Below are positions 1 through 11,726 of a DNA stretch of 64,000 bases, piece after piece. Where the stretch lies: contig OX388349.1 of NCBI GenBank assembly GCA_947579665.1, positions 76,140,841 to 76,204,840 on the forward strand, given 5' to 3'. The notes beneath the pieces are model-generated. The model was not told where the DNA came from. It saw only the letters and a program-made list of their open reading frames with translations, and made no database searches. The stretch's first letter is position 1. Each line of letters begins with the position of its first letter. Origin of the DNA: Sympetrum striolatum. Lineage: Eukaryota; Arthropoda; Insecta; Odonata; Libellulidae. Position numbers and translations under genes: made by a program.

Positions 1-1477
1 AGACTGATGACGACCTTGGGGAGAGAGTACAACCAGGAAAGAATAAGTACAAAATGCATAGTAATTAAGATTTTATATAGTTTAATTTGCTGTAAATAGC
101 TCTTTTGTTGGCCATTGTTCCAAATATTAATTAATTTGCTCTTATTTCTTACTGTCTCTCCTTCGCTCTTATTTAGTTCACCTCTCATTGAACAAATGGG
201 ACTGGGACCAAACCATGACGAAGAGACTGATGACGACATTGGGGAGGGAGTACAACCAGGACAGAATAAGTACAAAATGCATAGTAATTAAGATTTTACA
301 TAGTTTAATTTGCTATAAATAGTCCTTTTGTTTGCCATTGATCCAAATATTAATTAATTTGCTCTTATTTCTTACAGTCTCTCCTTCGCTCTTATTTAGT
401 TCAACTCTCGTCGAACGAACGGGACTGGGACCAAACCATGACGAAGAGACTGATGACGACATTGGGGAGAGAGTACAACCAGGAAAGAATAAGTACAAAA
501 TTTATAGTAATTAAGATTTTACATAGTTTAATTTGCTATAAATAGTCCTTTTGTTTGCCATTGTTCCAAATATTAATTAATTTGCTCTTATTTCTTACAG
601 TCTCTCCTTCGCTCTTATTTAGTTCACCTCTCGTCGAAAGAACGGGACTGGGACGAAACCATGACAAAGAGACTGATCACGACCTTGGGGACAGAGTACA
701 ACAAGGATAGAATAAGTACAAAATGCATAGTAATTAAGATTTTACATAGTTTAATTTGCTGTAAATAGTCCTTTTGTTTGCCATTTTTCCAAATATTAAT
801 TCATTTGCTCTTATTTCTTACAGTCTCTCCTTCACTCTTTTTTAGTTCACCTCTCATCGAACAAATGGGACTGGGACCAAACCATGACAAAGAGACTGAT
901 GACGACATTGGGGAGAGTACAACCAGGAAAGAATAAGTACAAAATGCATAGTTATTAAGATTTTACATAGTTTAATTTGCTATAAATAGTCCTTTTGATT
1001 GCCGTTGTTCCAAATATTAATTGATTTGCTCTTATTTCTTAAAGTCCCCCCTTTCGCTCTGATTTAGTTCACCTCTCGTCGAACGAATGGGACTGGGACC
1101 AAACCATGACGAAGGGACTGATGACGACATTGGGGAAAGAGTACAACCAGGAAAGAATAAGTACAAAATGCATAGTAATTAAGATTTTACATAGTTTAAT
1201 TTGCTATAAATAGTCCTTTTGTTTGCGATTGTTCCAAATATTAATTCATTTGCTCTTATTTCTTATAGTCTCTCCTTCGCTCTTATTTAGTTCACCTCTC
1301 GTCGAACGAACGGGACTGGGACCAAACCATGACCAAGAGACTGATGATGACATTGCGGAGAGAGTACAACCAAGAAAGAATAAGTACAAAATGCATAGTA
1401 ATTATTATTTTACATAGTTTAATTTGCTGTAAATAGTCCTTTTGTTTGTCATTGTTCCAAATATTAATTAAATTGCT

Positions 1478-1607
1478 CTTATTTCTTACAGTCTCTCCTT
1501 CACTCTTATTTAGTTCACCTCTCGTCGAACGAACGGGACTGGGACCAAACCATGACGAAGAGACTGATGACGACCTTGGGGAGAGAGTACAACCAGGAAA
1601 GAATAAG
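1478..1607 (+). other. Hammerhead-like three-way junction inside a satellite unit (representative)
   Basis: CTTATTTCT (1,478-1,486) pairs with AGAATAAG (1,600-1,607) with one bulged base. GTCTC plus TTC (1,491-1,501) pairs with GAAGAGAC (1,557-1,564) across a TCC bulge. CTGATGA (1,564-1,570) starts where the second stem ends, and GAAA follows a weak CTTGG/CCAG helix. That is the branch order of a hammerhead ribozyme. Against it, four unpaired bases (ACAG or ACTG) separate two stems, helix II is poor, and no clean cleavage triplet is in place. The folding is inference; the dyads are seen and recur in most units. Confidence 0.3.
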
Positions 1608-4570
1608 TACAAAATGCATAGTAATTAAGATTTTACATAGTTTAATTTGCTGTAAATAGTCCTTTTGTTTAACATTGTTCCAAAAATTAATTCATTTGCT
1701 CTTATTTCCTATAGTCTCACCTTCGCTCTTATTTAGTTCACCTCTCGTCTAACGAACGGGACTGGGACAAAAACCATGACGAAGAGACTGATGACGACCT
1801 TGGGGAGAGAGTACAACCAGGAAAGAATAAGTAAAAATGCATAGTAATTAAGATTTTACATAGGTTAATTTGCTGTAAATAGTCCTTTTGTTTGCCATTG
1901 TTCCAAATATTAATTCATTTGCTCTTATATCTTACAGTCTCTCCTTCGCTCCTATATAGTTCACCTCTCCTCTAACGAACGAGACTGGGGAAACAACATG
2001 ACGAAGAGACTGATGACGACCTTGCGGAGAGAGTACAACCAGGAAAGAATAAGTACAAAATGCATAGTAATTAAGATTTTACATAGTTTAATTTGCTGTT
2101 AATAGTCCTTTTGTTTGCCATTGTTCCAAATATTAATTCATTTGCTCTTATTTCTTACAGTCTCTCCTTCGCTCTTATTTAGTTCACCTCTCGTCTAACA
2201 AACGGGACTGGGACCAAATCATGTTGAAGAGACTGATGACGACCTTGGGGAGAGAGTACAACCAGGAAAGAATAAGTACAAAATGCATTGTAATTAATAT
2301 TTATTATAGTTTAATTTTTCTGTAAATAATCCTTTTTGCCATTGTTCCAAATATTAATTAATTTGCTCTTATTTCTTACTGTTTCTCCTTCGCTCTTATT
2401 TAGTTCACCTCTCGTCGAACGAACGGGCCTGTGACCAAACCATGAGGAAGAGACTGATGACGACCTTGGGAAGAGAGTACAACCAGGAAAGAATAAGTAC
2501 AAAATGCATAGTAATTAAGATTTTAAATAGTTTAATTTGCTGTAAATAGTCCTTTTGTTTGCCATTGTTCCAAATATTAATTCATTTGCTCTTATTTCTT
2601 ACAGTCTCTCCTTCGCTCCTATTAAGTTCACCTCTCCTCGAACGAACGGGACTGGGACCAAACCATGAGGAAGAGACTGATGACGAACTTGGGGAGAGAG
2701 TACAACCAGGAAAGAATAACTACAAAATGCATAGTAATTAAGCTTTTTAAATAATTTAATTTGCTGTAAATAGTCCTTTCGTTTGCCATTGTTCCAAATA
2801 TTAATTAATTTGCTCTTATTTCTTAATGTCTCTCTTTCGCTCTTATTTAGTTCATCTCTCGTCCAACGAACGGGACTGGGACTAAACCATGACGAAGAGA
2901 CTGATGACAACCTTGGGGAGAGAGTACAACCTGGAAAGAATAAGTACAAAATGCATAGTAATTAAGATTATACATAGTTTAATTTGCTGTAAATAGTCCT
3001 TTTGTTTGCCATTGTTCCAAATATTAATTAATTTGCTCTTATTTCTTACAGTCTCTCCTTCGCTCTTATTTAGTTCACCTCTCGTCGAACGAACGGGACT
3101 GGGACAAAACCATGACAAGAAACTGATGACGACATTGGGGAGAGAGTACAACCAGGAAAGAATAAGTACAATATGCATAGTAATTAAGATTTTACATAGT
3201 CTAATTTGCTATAAATAGTCCTTTTGTTTGCCATTGTTCCAAATATTAATTAATATGCTCTTATTTCTTACAGTCTCTCCTTCGCTCTTATTTAGTTCAC
3301 CTCTCGTCGAAAGAACGGGATTGGGACGAAACCATGACGAAGAGACTAATGACGACCTTGGGGAGAGAGTACAACCAGGAAGGAATAAGTACAAAATGCT
3401 TAGTAATTAAAATTTTACGAAGTTTAATTTGCTGTAAATAGTCCTTTTGTTTGCCATTGTTCCAAATATTAATTCATTTGCTCTTATTTCTTACAGTCTC
3501 TCCTTCGCTCTTATTAAGTTTACCTCTCATCGAACTAATGGGACTGGGACCAAACCATGACGAAGAGACTGATGACGACATTGGGGAGAGAGTACAACCA
3601 GGAAAGAATAAGTACAAAATGCATAGTAATTAAGATTTTACATAGTTTAATTTGCTATAAATAGTCCTTTTTTTGCGATTGTTCCAATTATTAATTCATT
3701 TGCTCTTATTTCTTACAGTCTCTCCTTCGCTCTTATTTTGTTCACCTCTCGTCGAACGAACGGGACAAGGACCAAACCATGACCAAGAGACTGATGACGA
3801 CATTGCGGAGAGAGTACAACCAGGAAAGAATAAGTACAAAATGAATAGTAATTAAGATTTTACATAGTTAAATTTGCTGTAAATAGTCCTTTTGTTTGCC
3901 ATTGTTCCAAATATTAATTCATTTGCTCTTATTTCTTACAGTCTCTCCTTCGCTCTTATTTAGTTCACCTTTCATCGAACAAATGGGACTGGGACCAAAC
4001 CATGACGAAGAGACTGATGACGACATTGGGGAGAGAGTACAACCAGGAAAGAATAAGTACAAAATGCATAGTAATTAAGATTTTACAAAGTTTAATTTGC
4101 TATAAATAGTCCTTTTGTTTGCCATTGTTCCAAATATTAATTCATTTGCTCTTATTTCTTACAGTCTCTCCTTCGCTCTTATTTAGTTCACCTCTCGTCG
4201 AATGATCGGGACTTGGACCAAACCGTGACGAAGAGACTGATGACGACCTTGGGGATAGAGTACAACCAGGAAAGAATAAGTACAAAACGCATAGTAATTA
4301 AGATTTTACATAGTTTAATTTGCTATAAATAGTCCTTTTGTTTACCATTGTTCCAAATATTAATTAATTTGCTCTTATTTCTTACAGTCTTTCCTTCGCT
4401 CTTATTTAGTTCACCTCTCGTCAAACGAACGGGACTGGGACCAAACCATGACGATGAGACTGATGACGACATTGGGGAAAGAGTACAACCAGGAAAAAAT
4501 AAGTACAAAATGCATAGTAATTAAGATTTTACATAGTTTAATTTGCTGTAAATAGCCCTTTTCTTTGCCA

Positions 4571-4714
4571 TTGTTCCAAATATTAATAAATTTGCTCTTA
4601 TTTCTCACAGTTTCTCCTTCGCTCTTATTTAGTTCACCTCTCGTCGAACGAATGGGACTGGGACCAAACCATGACGAAGGGACTGATGACAACCTTGGGG
4701 AGAGAGTACAACCC
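4571..4714 (+). repeat. Shortened satellite unit (144 bp, 79-bp deletion)
   Basis: The anchor TTGTTCCAAATATTAAT occurs at 4,571 and again at 4,715, giving a 144-bp spacing. GAGAGAGTACAACC runs straight into CTTGTTCCAAATATT, so the end of one unit and the spacer of the next are missing. It is the only clearly truncated internal unit noticed. Confidence 0.9.
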
Positions 4715-4925
4715 TTGTTCCAAATATTAATTAATATGCTCTTATTTCTTACAGTCTCTCCTTCGCTCTTATTTAGTTCACCTCTCATCGAACAAATGGG
4801 ACTGGGACCAAACCATGACGAAGAGACTGATGACGACATTGGGGTGAGAGTACAACCAGGAAAGAATAAGTACAAAATGCATAGTAATTAAGATTTTACA
4901 TAGTTTAATTTGCTAAAAATAGTCC

Positions 4926-5800
4926 TTTTTTTGCGATTGTTCCAAATATTAATTCATTTGCTCTTATTTCTTACAGTCTCTCCTTCCCTCTTATTTTGTG
5001 CACCTCTCGTCGAATGAACGGGACAGGGACCAAACCATGACCAAGAGACTGATGACGACATTGCGGAGAGAGTACAACCAGGAAAGAATAAGTACAAAAT
5101 GAATAGTAATTAAGATTTTACATAGTTTAATTTGCTGTAAATAGTCCTTTTGTTTGCCATTGTTCCAAATATTAATTCATTTGCTCTTATTTCTTACAGT
5201 CTCTCCTTCGCTCTTATTTAGTTCACCTCTCATCGAACAAATGGGACTGGGACCAAACCATGACGAAGAGACTGATGACGACATTGGGGTGAGAGTACAA
5301 CCAGGAAAGAATAAGTACAAAATGCATAGTAATTAAGATTTTACATAGTTTAATTTGCTATAAATAGTCCTTTTGTTTACCATTGTTCCAAATATTAATT
5401 AATTTGCTCTTATTTCTTACAGTCTTTCCTTCGCTCTTATTTAGTTCACCTCTCGTCAAACGAACGGGACTGGGACCAAACCATGACGATGAGACTGATG
5501 ACGACATTGGGGAAAGAGTACAACCAGGAAAAAATAAGTACAAAATGCATAGTAATTAAGATTTTACATAGTTTAATTTGCTGTAAATAGCCCTTTTCTT
5601 TGCCATTGTTCCAAATATTAATAAATTTGCTCTTATTTCTTACAATCTCTCCTTCGCTCTCATTTAGTTCACCTCTCGTCGAACGAACGGGACTGGGACC
5701 AAACCATGACGAAGGGACTGATGACCACCTTGGGGAGAGAGTAGAACCAGGAAAGAATAAGTACAAAATGCATAGTAATCAAGATTTTACATAGTTTAAT
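4926..5800 (+). repeat. Copy of the 3.67-4.7 kb satellite segment with one unit lost
   Basis: Private variants repeat in order: TTTTTTGCGATTG followed by GACCAAGAG, ATTGCGGAG and AAAATGAATAG at 3,667 and again at 4,926 (offset 1,258), then units matching 4,323-4,508 at 5,358-5,543 (offset 1,035). The change of offset by one unit length means the copy lacks one 223-bp unit. Confidence 0.75.
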
Positions 5801-5857
5801 TTGCTGTAAATAGTTCTTTTGTTATCCATTGTTCCTAATATTAATTTAGTTGCTCTT

Positions 5858-7430
5858 ATTTCTTACTGTCCCTCCTTCGCTCTTATTTAGTTCACCTCTC
5901 GTCCAACGAACGGGACTGGGACCAAATTATGAGGAAGAGACTGATGACGACCTTGGGGAGAGAGTACAACCAGGAAAAAATACGTAAAAAATGCAAAGTA
6001 ATTAAGATTCTATATTGTTTAGTTTCTTTGTAAATAGTCCTTTTGTTTTCCATTGTTCCAAATAATAATTCATTTGCTCTTATTACTTCCTGTCTCTCCT
6101 TCGCTGTTATTTAGTTCACATCTCGTTGAACGAACGGGACTGGGACCAAACCATGGGGAAGTGACTGATGACGACCTTGGGGAAAGAGTACAACCAGGAA
6201 TGAATAAGTACAAAATGCATAGTAATTAAGATTTTATATTGTTTAGTTCGTTGTAAATAGTCCTTTTTTTGCCATTGTTTGAAATATTAATTCATTAGCT
6301 CTTATTTCTTACTGACTCTCCTTCGCTCTTATTTAGTTCACCTCTCGTCCAACGAACGGGACTGGGACCAAATTATGACGAAGAGACTGATGATGACCTT
6401 CGGGAGAGAGTAAAACCAGGAAAAAATAAGTAAAAAATGCATAGTAATTAAGATTCTATATTGTTTAGTTCGTTGTAAATAGTCCTTTTGTTTTCCATTG
6501 TTCCAAATAATAATTCATTTGCTCTTATTTCTTCCTGTCTCTCCTTCGCTGTTATTTAGTTCACATCTCGTCGAACGAACGGGACTGGGACCAAACCATG
6601 GGGAAGTGACTGATGACGACCTTGGGGAAAGAGTACAACCAGGAATGAATAAGTACAAAATGCATAGTAATTAAGATTCTATATTGTTTAGTTCATTGTA
6701 AATAGTCCTTTTGTTTGCCATTGTTCCAAATATTAATTCATTTGCTCTTATTTCTTACTGGCTCTCCTTCGCTCTTCTTTAGTTCCCCTCTCGTCGAACG
6801 AACGGGACTGGGACCAAACCATGACAAAGAGGCTGATGAGGACCTTGGGGAGAGAGTAAAACCAGGAAAGAATAAGTACAAAATGCATAGTAATTAAGAT
6901 TTTATATTGTTTAGTTCATTGTAAATAGTCCTTTTGTTTGCCATTGTTCCAAATATTAATTCGTTTGCTCTTATTTCTTACTGTCTCTCCTTCACTCTAC
7001 TTTAGTTACCCTCTCGTCGAACGAACGGGACTGGGACCAAACCATGGCGAAGAGACTGATGACGATCTTGGGGAGAGAGTACAACCAGGAAAGAATAAGT
7101 ACAAAATGCATAGTAATTAAGATTTTATATTGTTTAGTTCGTTGTAAATAATCCTTTTGTATGCCATTGTTCCAAATATTTATTCATTGGCTCTTATTTC
7201 TTACTGTCTCTCCTTCGCTCTTCCTTAAATTCCCTCTCGTTGAACGAACGGGACTGGGACCAAACCTTGACGAAGAGACTGATGACGACCTTGGGGAGAG
7301 AGTACAACCAGGAAAGAATAAGTACATAATGTATAGTAATTAAAATTTTATATTGTTTAGTTCGTTGAAAATAGTCCTTTTGTTTGCCATTGTTCCATAT
7401 ATTAATTCATTTGCTCTTATTTCTTACAGT
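5858..7430 (+). repeat. 11-unit (2,453-bp) higher-order repeat, copy 1
   Basis: Ordered private variants here (AAATACGTAAAAAATGC, CCATGGGGAAGTGACTG, CATTGTTTGAAATATT, TTACTGGCTCTCC, ATTTATTCATTGGCTC) recur 2,453 bases downstream. TACGTAAAAA is at 5,981 and at 8,434, for example. Confidence 0.85.
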
Positions 7431-10400
7431 CTCTCCTTCGCTCTTATTTAGTTCACCTCTTGTCGAACGAACGGGACTGGGACCAAACCATGACGAAGAG
7501 ACTGATGACGACCTTGGGGAGAGAGTACAACCAGGAAAGAATTAGTACAATATGTATAGTTATGAAGATTTTATATTGATTAGTTCCTTGTAAATTGTCC
7601 TTTTGTTTGTCATTGTTCCAAATATTAATTCATTTGCTCTTATTTCTAACTGTCTCTCCTTCGCTCTTATTTAGTTCACCTCTCGTCGAACGAACGGGAC
7701 GGGGACCAAACCATGACGAAGAGACTGATGACGACCTTGAAGAGAGAGTACAACCAGGAAAGAATAAGTACAAAATGCATAGTAATTAAGATTCTATATT
7801 GTTTAGTTCAATGTAAATAGTCCTTTTGTTTGTCATTGTTCCAAATATTAATTCATTTGCTCTTATTTCTAACTGTCTCTCCTTCGCTCTTATTTAGTTC
7901 ACCTCTCGTCAAACGAACGGGACTGGGACCAAACCATGAGGAAGAGACTGATGACGACCTTGAAGAGAGAGTACAACCAGGAAAGAATAAGTACAAAATG
8001 CATAGTAATTAAGATTCTATATTGTTTAGCTCAATGTAAATAGTCCTTTTGTTTGTCATTGTTCCAAATATTAATTCATTTGCTCTTATTTATTCCTGTC
8101 TCTCCTTCGCTGTTATTTAGTTCACCTCTCGTCGAACGAACGGGACTGGGACCAAACCATGACGAAGTGACTGATGACGACCTTGGGGAGAGAGTACAAC
8201 CAGGAATGAATAAGTGCAAAATGCATAGTTATTAAGATTCTATATTGTTTAGTAAAATGTAAATAGTCCTTTAGTTTGTCATTGTTCCAAATATCAATTC
8301 ATTTGCTCTTATTTCTTACTGTCCCTTCTTCGCTCTTATTTAGTTCACCTCTCGTCCAACGAACGGGACTGGGACCAAATTATGACGAAGAGACTGATGA
8401 CGACCTTGGGGAGAGAGTACAACCAGGAAAAAATACGTAAAAAATGCATAGTAATTAAGATTCAATATTGTTTAGTTTCTTTGTAAATAGTCCTTTTGTT
8501 TTCCATTGTTCCAAATAATAATTCATTTGCTCTTATTACTTCCTGTCTCTCCTTCGCTGTTATTTAGTTCACATCTCGTCGAACGAACGGGACTGGGACC
8601 AAACCATGGGGAAGTGACTGATGACGACCTTGGGGAAAGAGTACAACCAGGAATGAATAAGTACAAAATGCATAGTAATTAAGATTTTATATTGTTTAGT
8701 TCGTTGTAAATAGTCCTTTTTTTGCCATTGTTTGAAATATTAATTCATTAGCTCTTATTTCTTACTGACTCTCCTTCGCTCTTATTTAGTTCACCTCTCG
8801 TCCAACGAACGGGACTGGGACCAAATTATGACGAAGTGACTGATGATGACCTTCGGGAGAGAGTAAAACCAGGAAAAAATAAGTAAAAAATGCATAGTAA
8901 TTAAGATTCTATATTGTTTAGTTCGTTGTAAATAGTCCTTTTGTTTTCCATTGTTCCAAATAATAATTCATTTGCTCTTATTTCTTCCTGTCTCTCCTTC
9001 GCTGTTATTTAGTTCACATCTCGTCGAACGAACGGGACTGGGACCAAACCATGGGGAAGTGACTGATGACGACCTTGGGGAAAGAGTAAAACCAGGAATG
9101 AATAATTACAAAATGCATAGTAATTAAGATTCTATATTGTTTAGTTCTTTGTAAATAGTCCTTTTGTTTGCCATTGTTCCAAATATTAATTCATTTGCTC
9201 TTATTTCTTACTGGCTCTCCTTCGCTCTTCTTTAGTTCCCCTCTCGTCGAACAAACGGGACTGGGACCAAACCATGACAAAGAGGCTGATGAGGACCTTG
9301 GGGAGAGAGTACAACCAGGAAAGAATAAGTACAAAATGCATAGTAATTAAGATTTTATATTGTTTAGTTCATTGTAAATAGTCCTTTTGTTTGCCATTGT
9401 TCCAAATATTAATTCGTTTGCTCTTATTTCTTACTGTCTCTCCTTCACTCTCCTTTAGTTACCCTCTCGTCAAACGAACGGGACTGGGACCAAACCATGG
9501 CGAAGAGACTGATGACGATCTTGGGGAGAGAGTACAACCAGGAAAGAATAAGTACAAAATGCATAGTAATTAAGATTTTATATTGTTTAGTTCGTTGTAA
9601 ATAATCCTTTTGTTTGCCATTGTTCCAAATATTTATTCATTGGCTCTTATTTCTTACTGTCTCTCCTTCGCTCTTCCTTAAATCCCCTCTCGTTGAACGA
9701 ACGGGACTGGGACCAAACCATGACGAAGAGACTGATGACGACCTTGGGGAGAGAGTACAACCAGGAAAGAATAAGTACATAATGTATAGTAATTAAAATT
9801 TTATATTGTTTAGTTCGTTGAAAATAGTCCTTTTGTTTGCCATTGTTCCATATATTAATTCATTTGCTCTTATTTCTTACAGTCTCTCCTTCGCTCTTAT
9901 TTAGTTCACTTCTTGTCGAACGAACGGGACTGGGACCAAACCATGACGAAGAGACTGATGACAACCTTGGTTAGAGAGTACAACCAGGAAAGAATAAGTA
10001 CAAAATGCATAGTAATTAAGATTTTATATTGTTTAGTTCGTTGTAAATAATACTTTTGTTTGCCATTGTTCCAAATTATAATTCATTTGCTCTTATTTCT
10101 TACAGTCTCTCCTTCGCTGTTATTTAGTTCACATCTCGTCGAACGAACGGGACTGGGACCAAACCATGGGGAAGTGACTGATGACGACCTTGGGGAAAGA
10201 GTACAACCAGGAATGAATAAGTACAAAATGCATAGTAATTAAGATTTTATATTGTTTAGTTCGTTGTAAATAGTCCTTTTTTTTGCCATTGTTTGAAATA
10301 TTAATTCATTAGCTCTTATTTCTTACTGACTCTCCTTCGCTCTTATTTAGTTCACCTCTCGTCCAACGAACGGGACTGGGACCAAATTATGACGAAGAGA

Positions 10401-10450
10401 CTGATGACGACCTTCGGGAGAGAGTAAAACCAGGAAAAAATAAGTAAAAA
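5990..10450 (+). repeat. Satellite sub-family B block (left)
   Basis: From about 6,000 the spacer changes to TATATTGTTTAGTTCGTTGTAA and the junction is mostly TTACTG or TTCCTG before TCTCTCC. Variant units with GGGGAAGTGACTGATGACG and CCAAATTATGACG recur in a fixed order, which reveals the multi-unit duplications listed separately. Confidence 0.8.
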
Positions 10451-11726
10451 ATGCATAGTAAATAAGATTCTATATAGTTTAATTTGCTGTAAATAATCCT
10501 TTTGTTTGTCATTGTTCCAAATATTAATTCATTTGTTCTTATTTCTTACAGTCTCTCCTTCGCTCTTATTTAATTCACCTCTCGTCGAAAGAACGGGACT
10601 GGGACCAAACCATGACGAAGAGACTGATGACGACCTTGGGGAGAGAGTACAACCAGGAAAGAATAAGTACATAATATATAGTAATTAAAATTTTATATTG
10701 TTTAGTTCGTTGAAATTACTCCTTTTGTTTGCCATTGTTCCAAATATTAAATTATTTGCTCTTATTTCTTACTGTGTCTCCTTTGCTCTTATTTAGTTCA
10801 CCTCTTGTCGAACGAACGGGACTGGGACCAAACCATGACGAAGAGACTGATGACGACCTTGGGGAGAGAGTACAACCAGGAAAGAATAAGTACATAATAT
10901 ATAATAATTAAAATTTTATATTGTTTAGTTCGTTGAAAACACTCCTTTTGTTTGCCATTGTTCCAAATATTAAATTATTTGCTCTTCCTTCTTACAGTCT
11001 CTCCTTCGCTCTTATTTAGTTTACCTCTCGTCTAACGAACGGGACTGGGAGCAAACGGTGACGAAGAGACAGATGACGACCTTGGGGAGAGAGTACAACT
11101 AGGATTGGATAAGTACAAAATGCATATTAATTAAGATTTTACATAGTTTAATTTGCTGTAAAAAGTCCTTTTGTTTGCCATTGTTCCAAATATTAATTCA
11201 TTTGCTCTTATTTCATACAGTCTCTCCTTCGCTCTTATTTAGTTCACCTGTCGTCCATCGAACGGGACTGGGACCAAACCATGTTGAAGAGACTGATGAC
11301 GACCTTGGGGAGAGAGTACTACCAGGAAAGAATAAGTACAAAATGCATAGTAATTAAGATTTTAAATAGTTTAATTTGCTGTAAATAGTCCTTTTGTTTG
11401 CCATTGTTCCAAATATTAATTCATTAGCTCTTATTTCTTACAGTCTCTGCTTCGCTCATATTTAGTTCACCTCTCGTCGAACGAACGGGCCTGGGACCAA
11501 ACCATGACGAAGAGACTGATGAAGACCTTGGGGAGAGAGTACAACCAGGAAAGAATAAGTACAAAATGCTTAGTAATTAAGATTTTAAATTGTTTAATTT
11601 GCTGTAAATAGTCCTTTTTTTTGCCATTGTTCCAAATATTAATTCATTTAATCTTATTTCTTACAGTCTCTCCTTCGCTCTTATTTAGTTCACCTCTCCT
11701 CTAACGAACGGGACTGGGACCAAACC
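8160..11726 (+). repeat. Block duplicated in tandem: upstream copy (16 units)
   Basis: The stretch starting GACGAAGTGACTGATGACG with AATAAGTGCAAAATG and TTTAGTAAAATGTAAATAG is repeated starting at 11,727. This copy is about 3,567 bases, or 16 units. Confidence 0.88.
8311..9883 (+). repeat. 11-unit (2,453-bp) higher-order repeat, copy 2
   Basis: Same ordered variants as 5,858-7,430 with few differences. A more diverged third copy of most of this series lies near 16,985-18,230, about 8,696 bases (39 units) further on. Confidence 0.85.

Larger units (their letters stand above)
1..5990 (+). repeat. Satellite sub-family A block
   Basis: Units here carry ACATAGTTTAATTTGCTGTAA (or GCTATAA) in the spacer, mostly TTACAG before TCTCTCC, and TTAGTTCACCTCTC. 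About 26 units differ from each other by scattered substitutions and one-base indels, so this block looks older and less homogenised than the right end. Several units have ATTGGGG in place of CTTGGGG. Confidence 0.8.

Noticed and set aside
581..720. Satellite units as tandem exons (pyrimidine tract plus ACAG, then a 115-base segment before GTAC).
   Set aside because: Half of the units have ACTG instead of the acceptor AG, the donor is weak, and 115 bases would shift frame at each junction.
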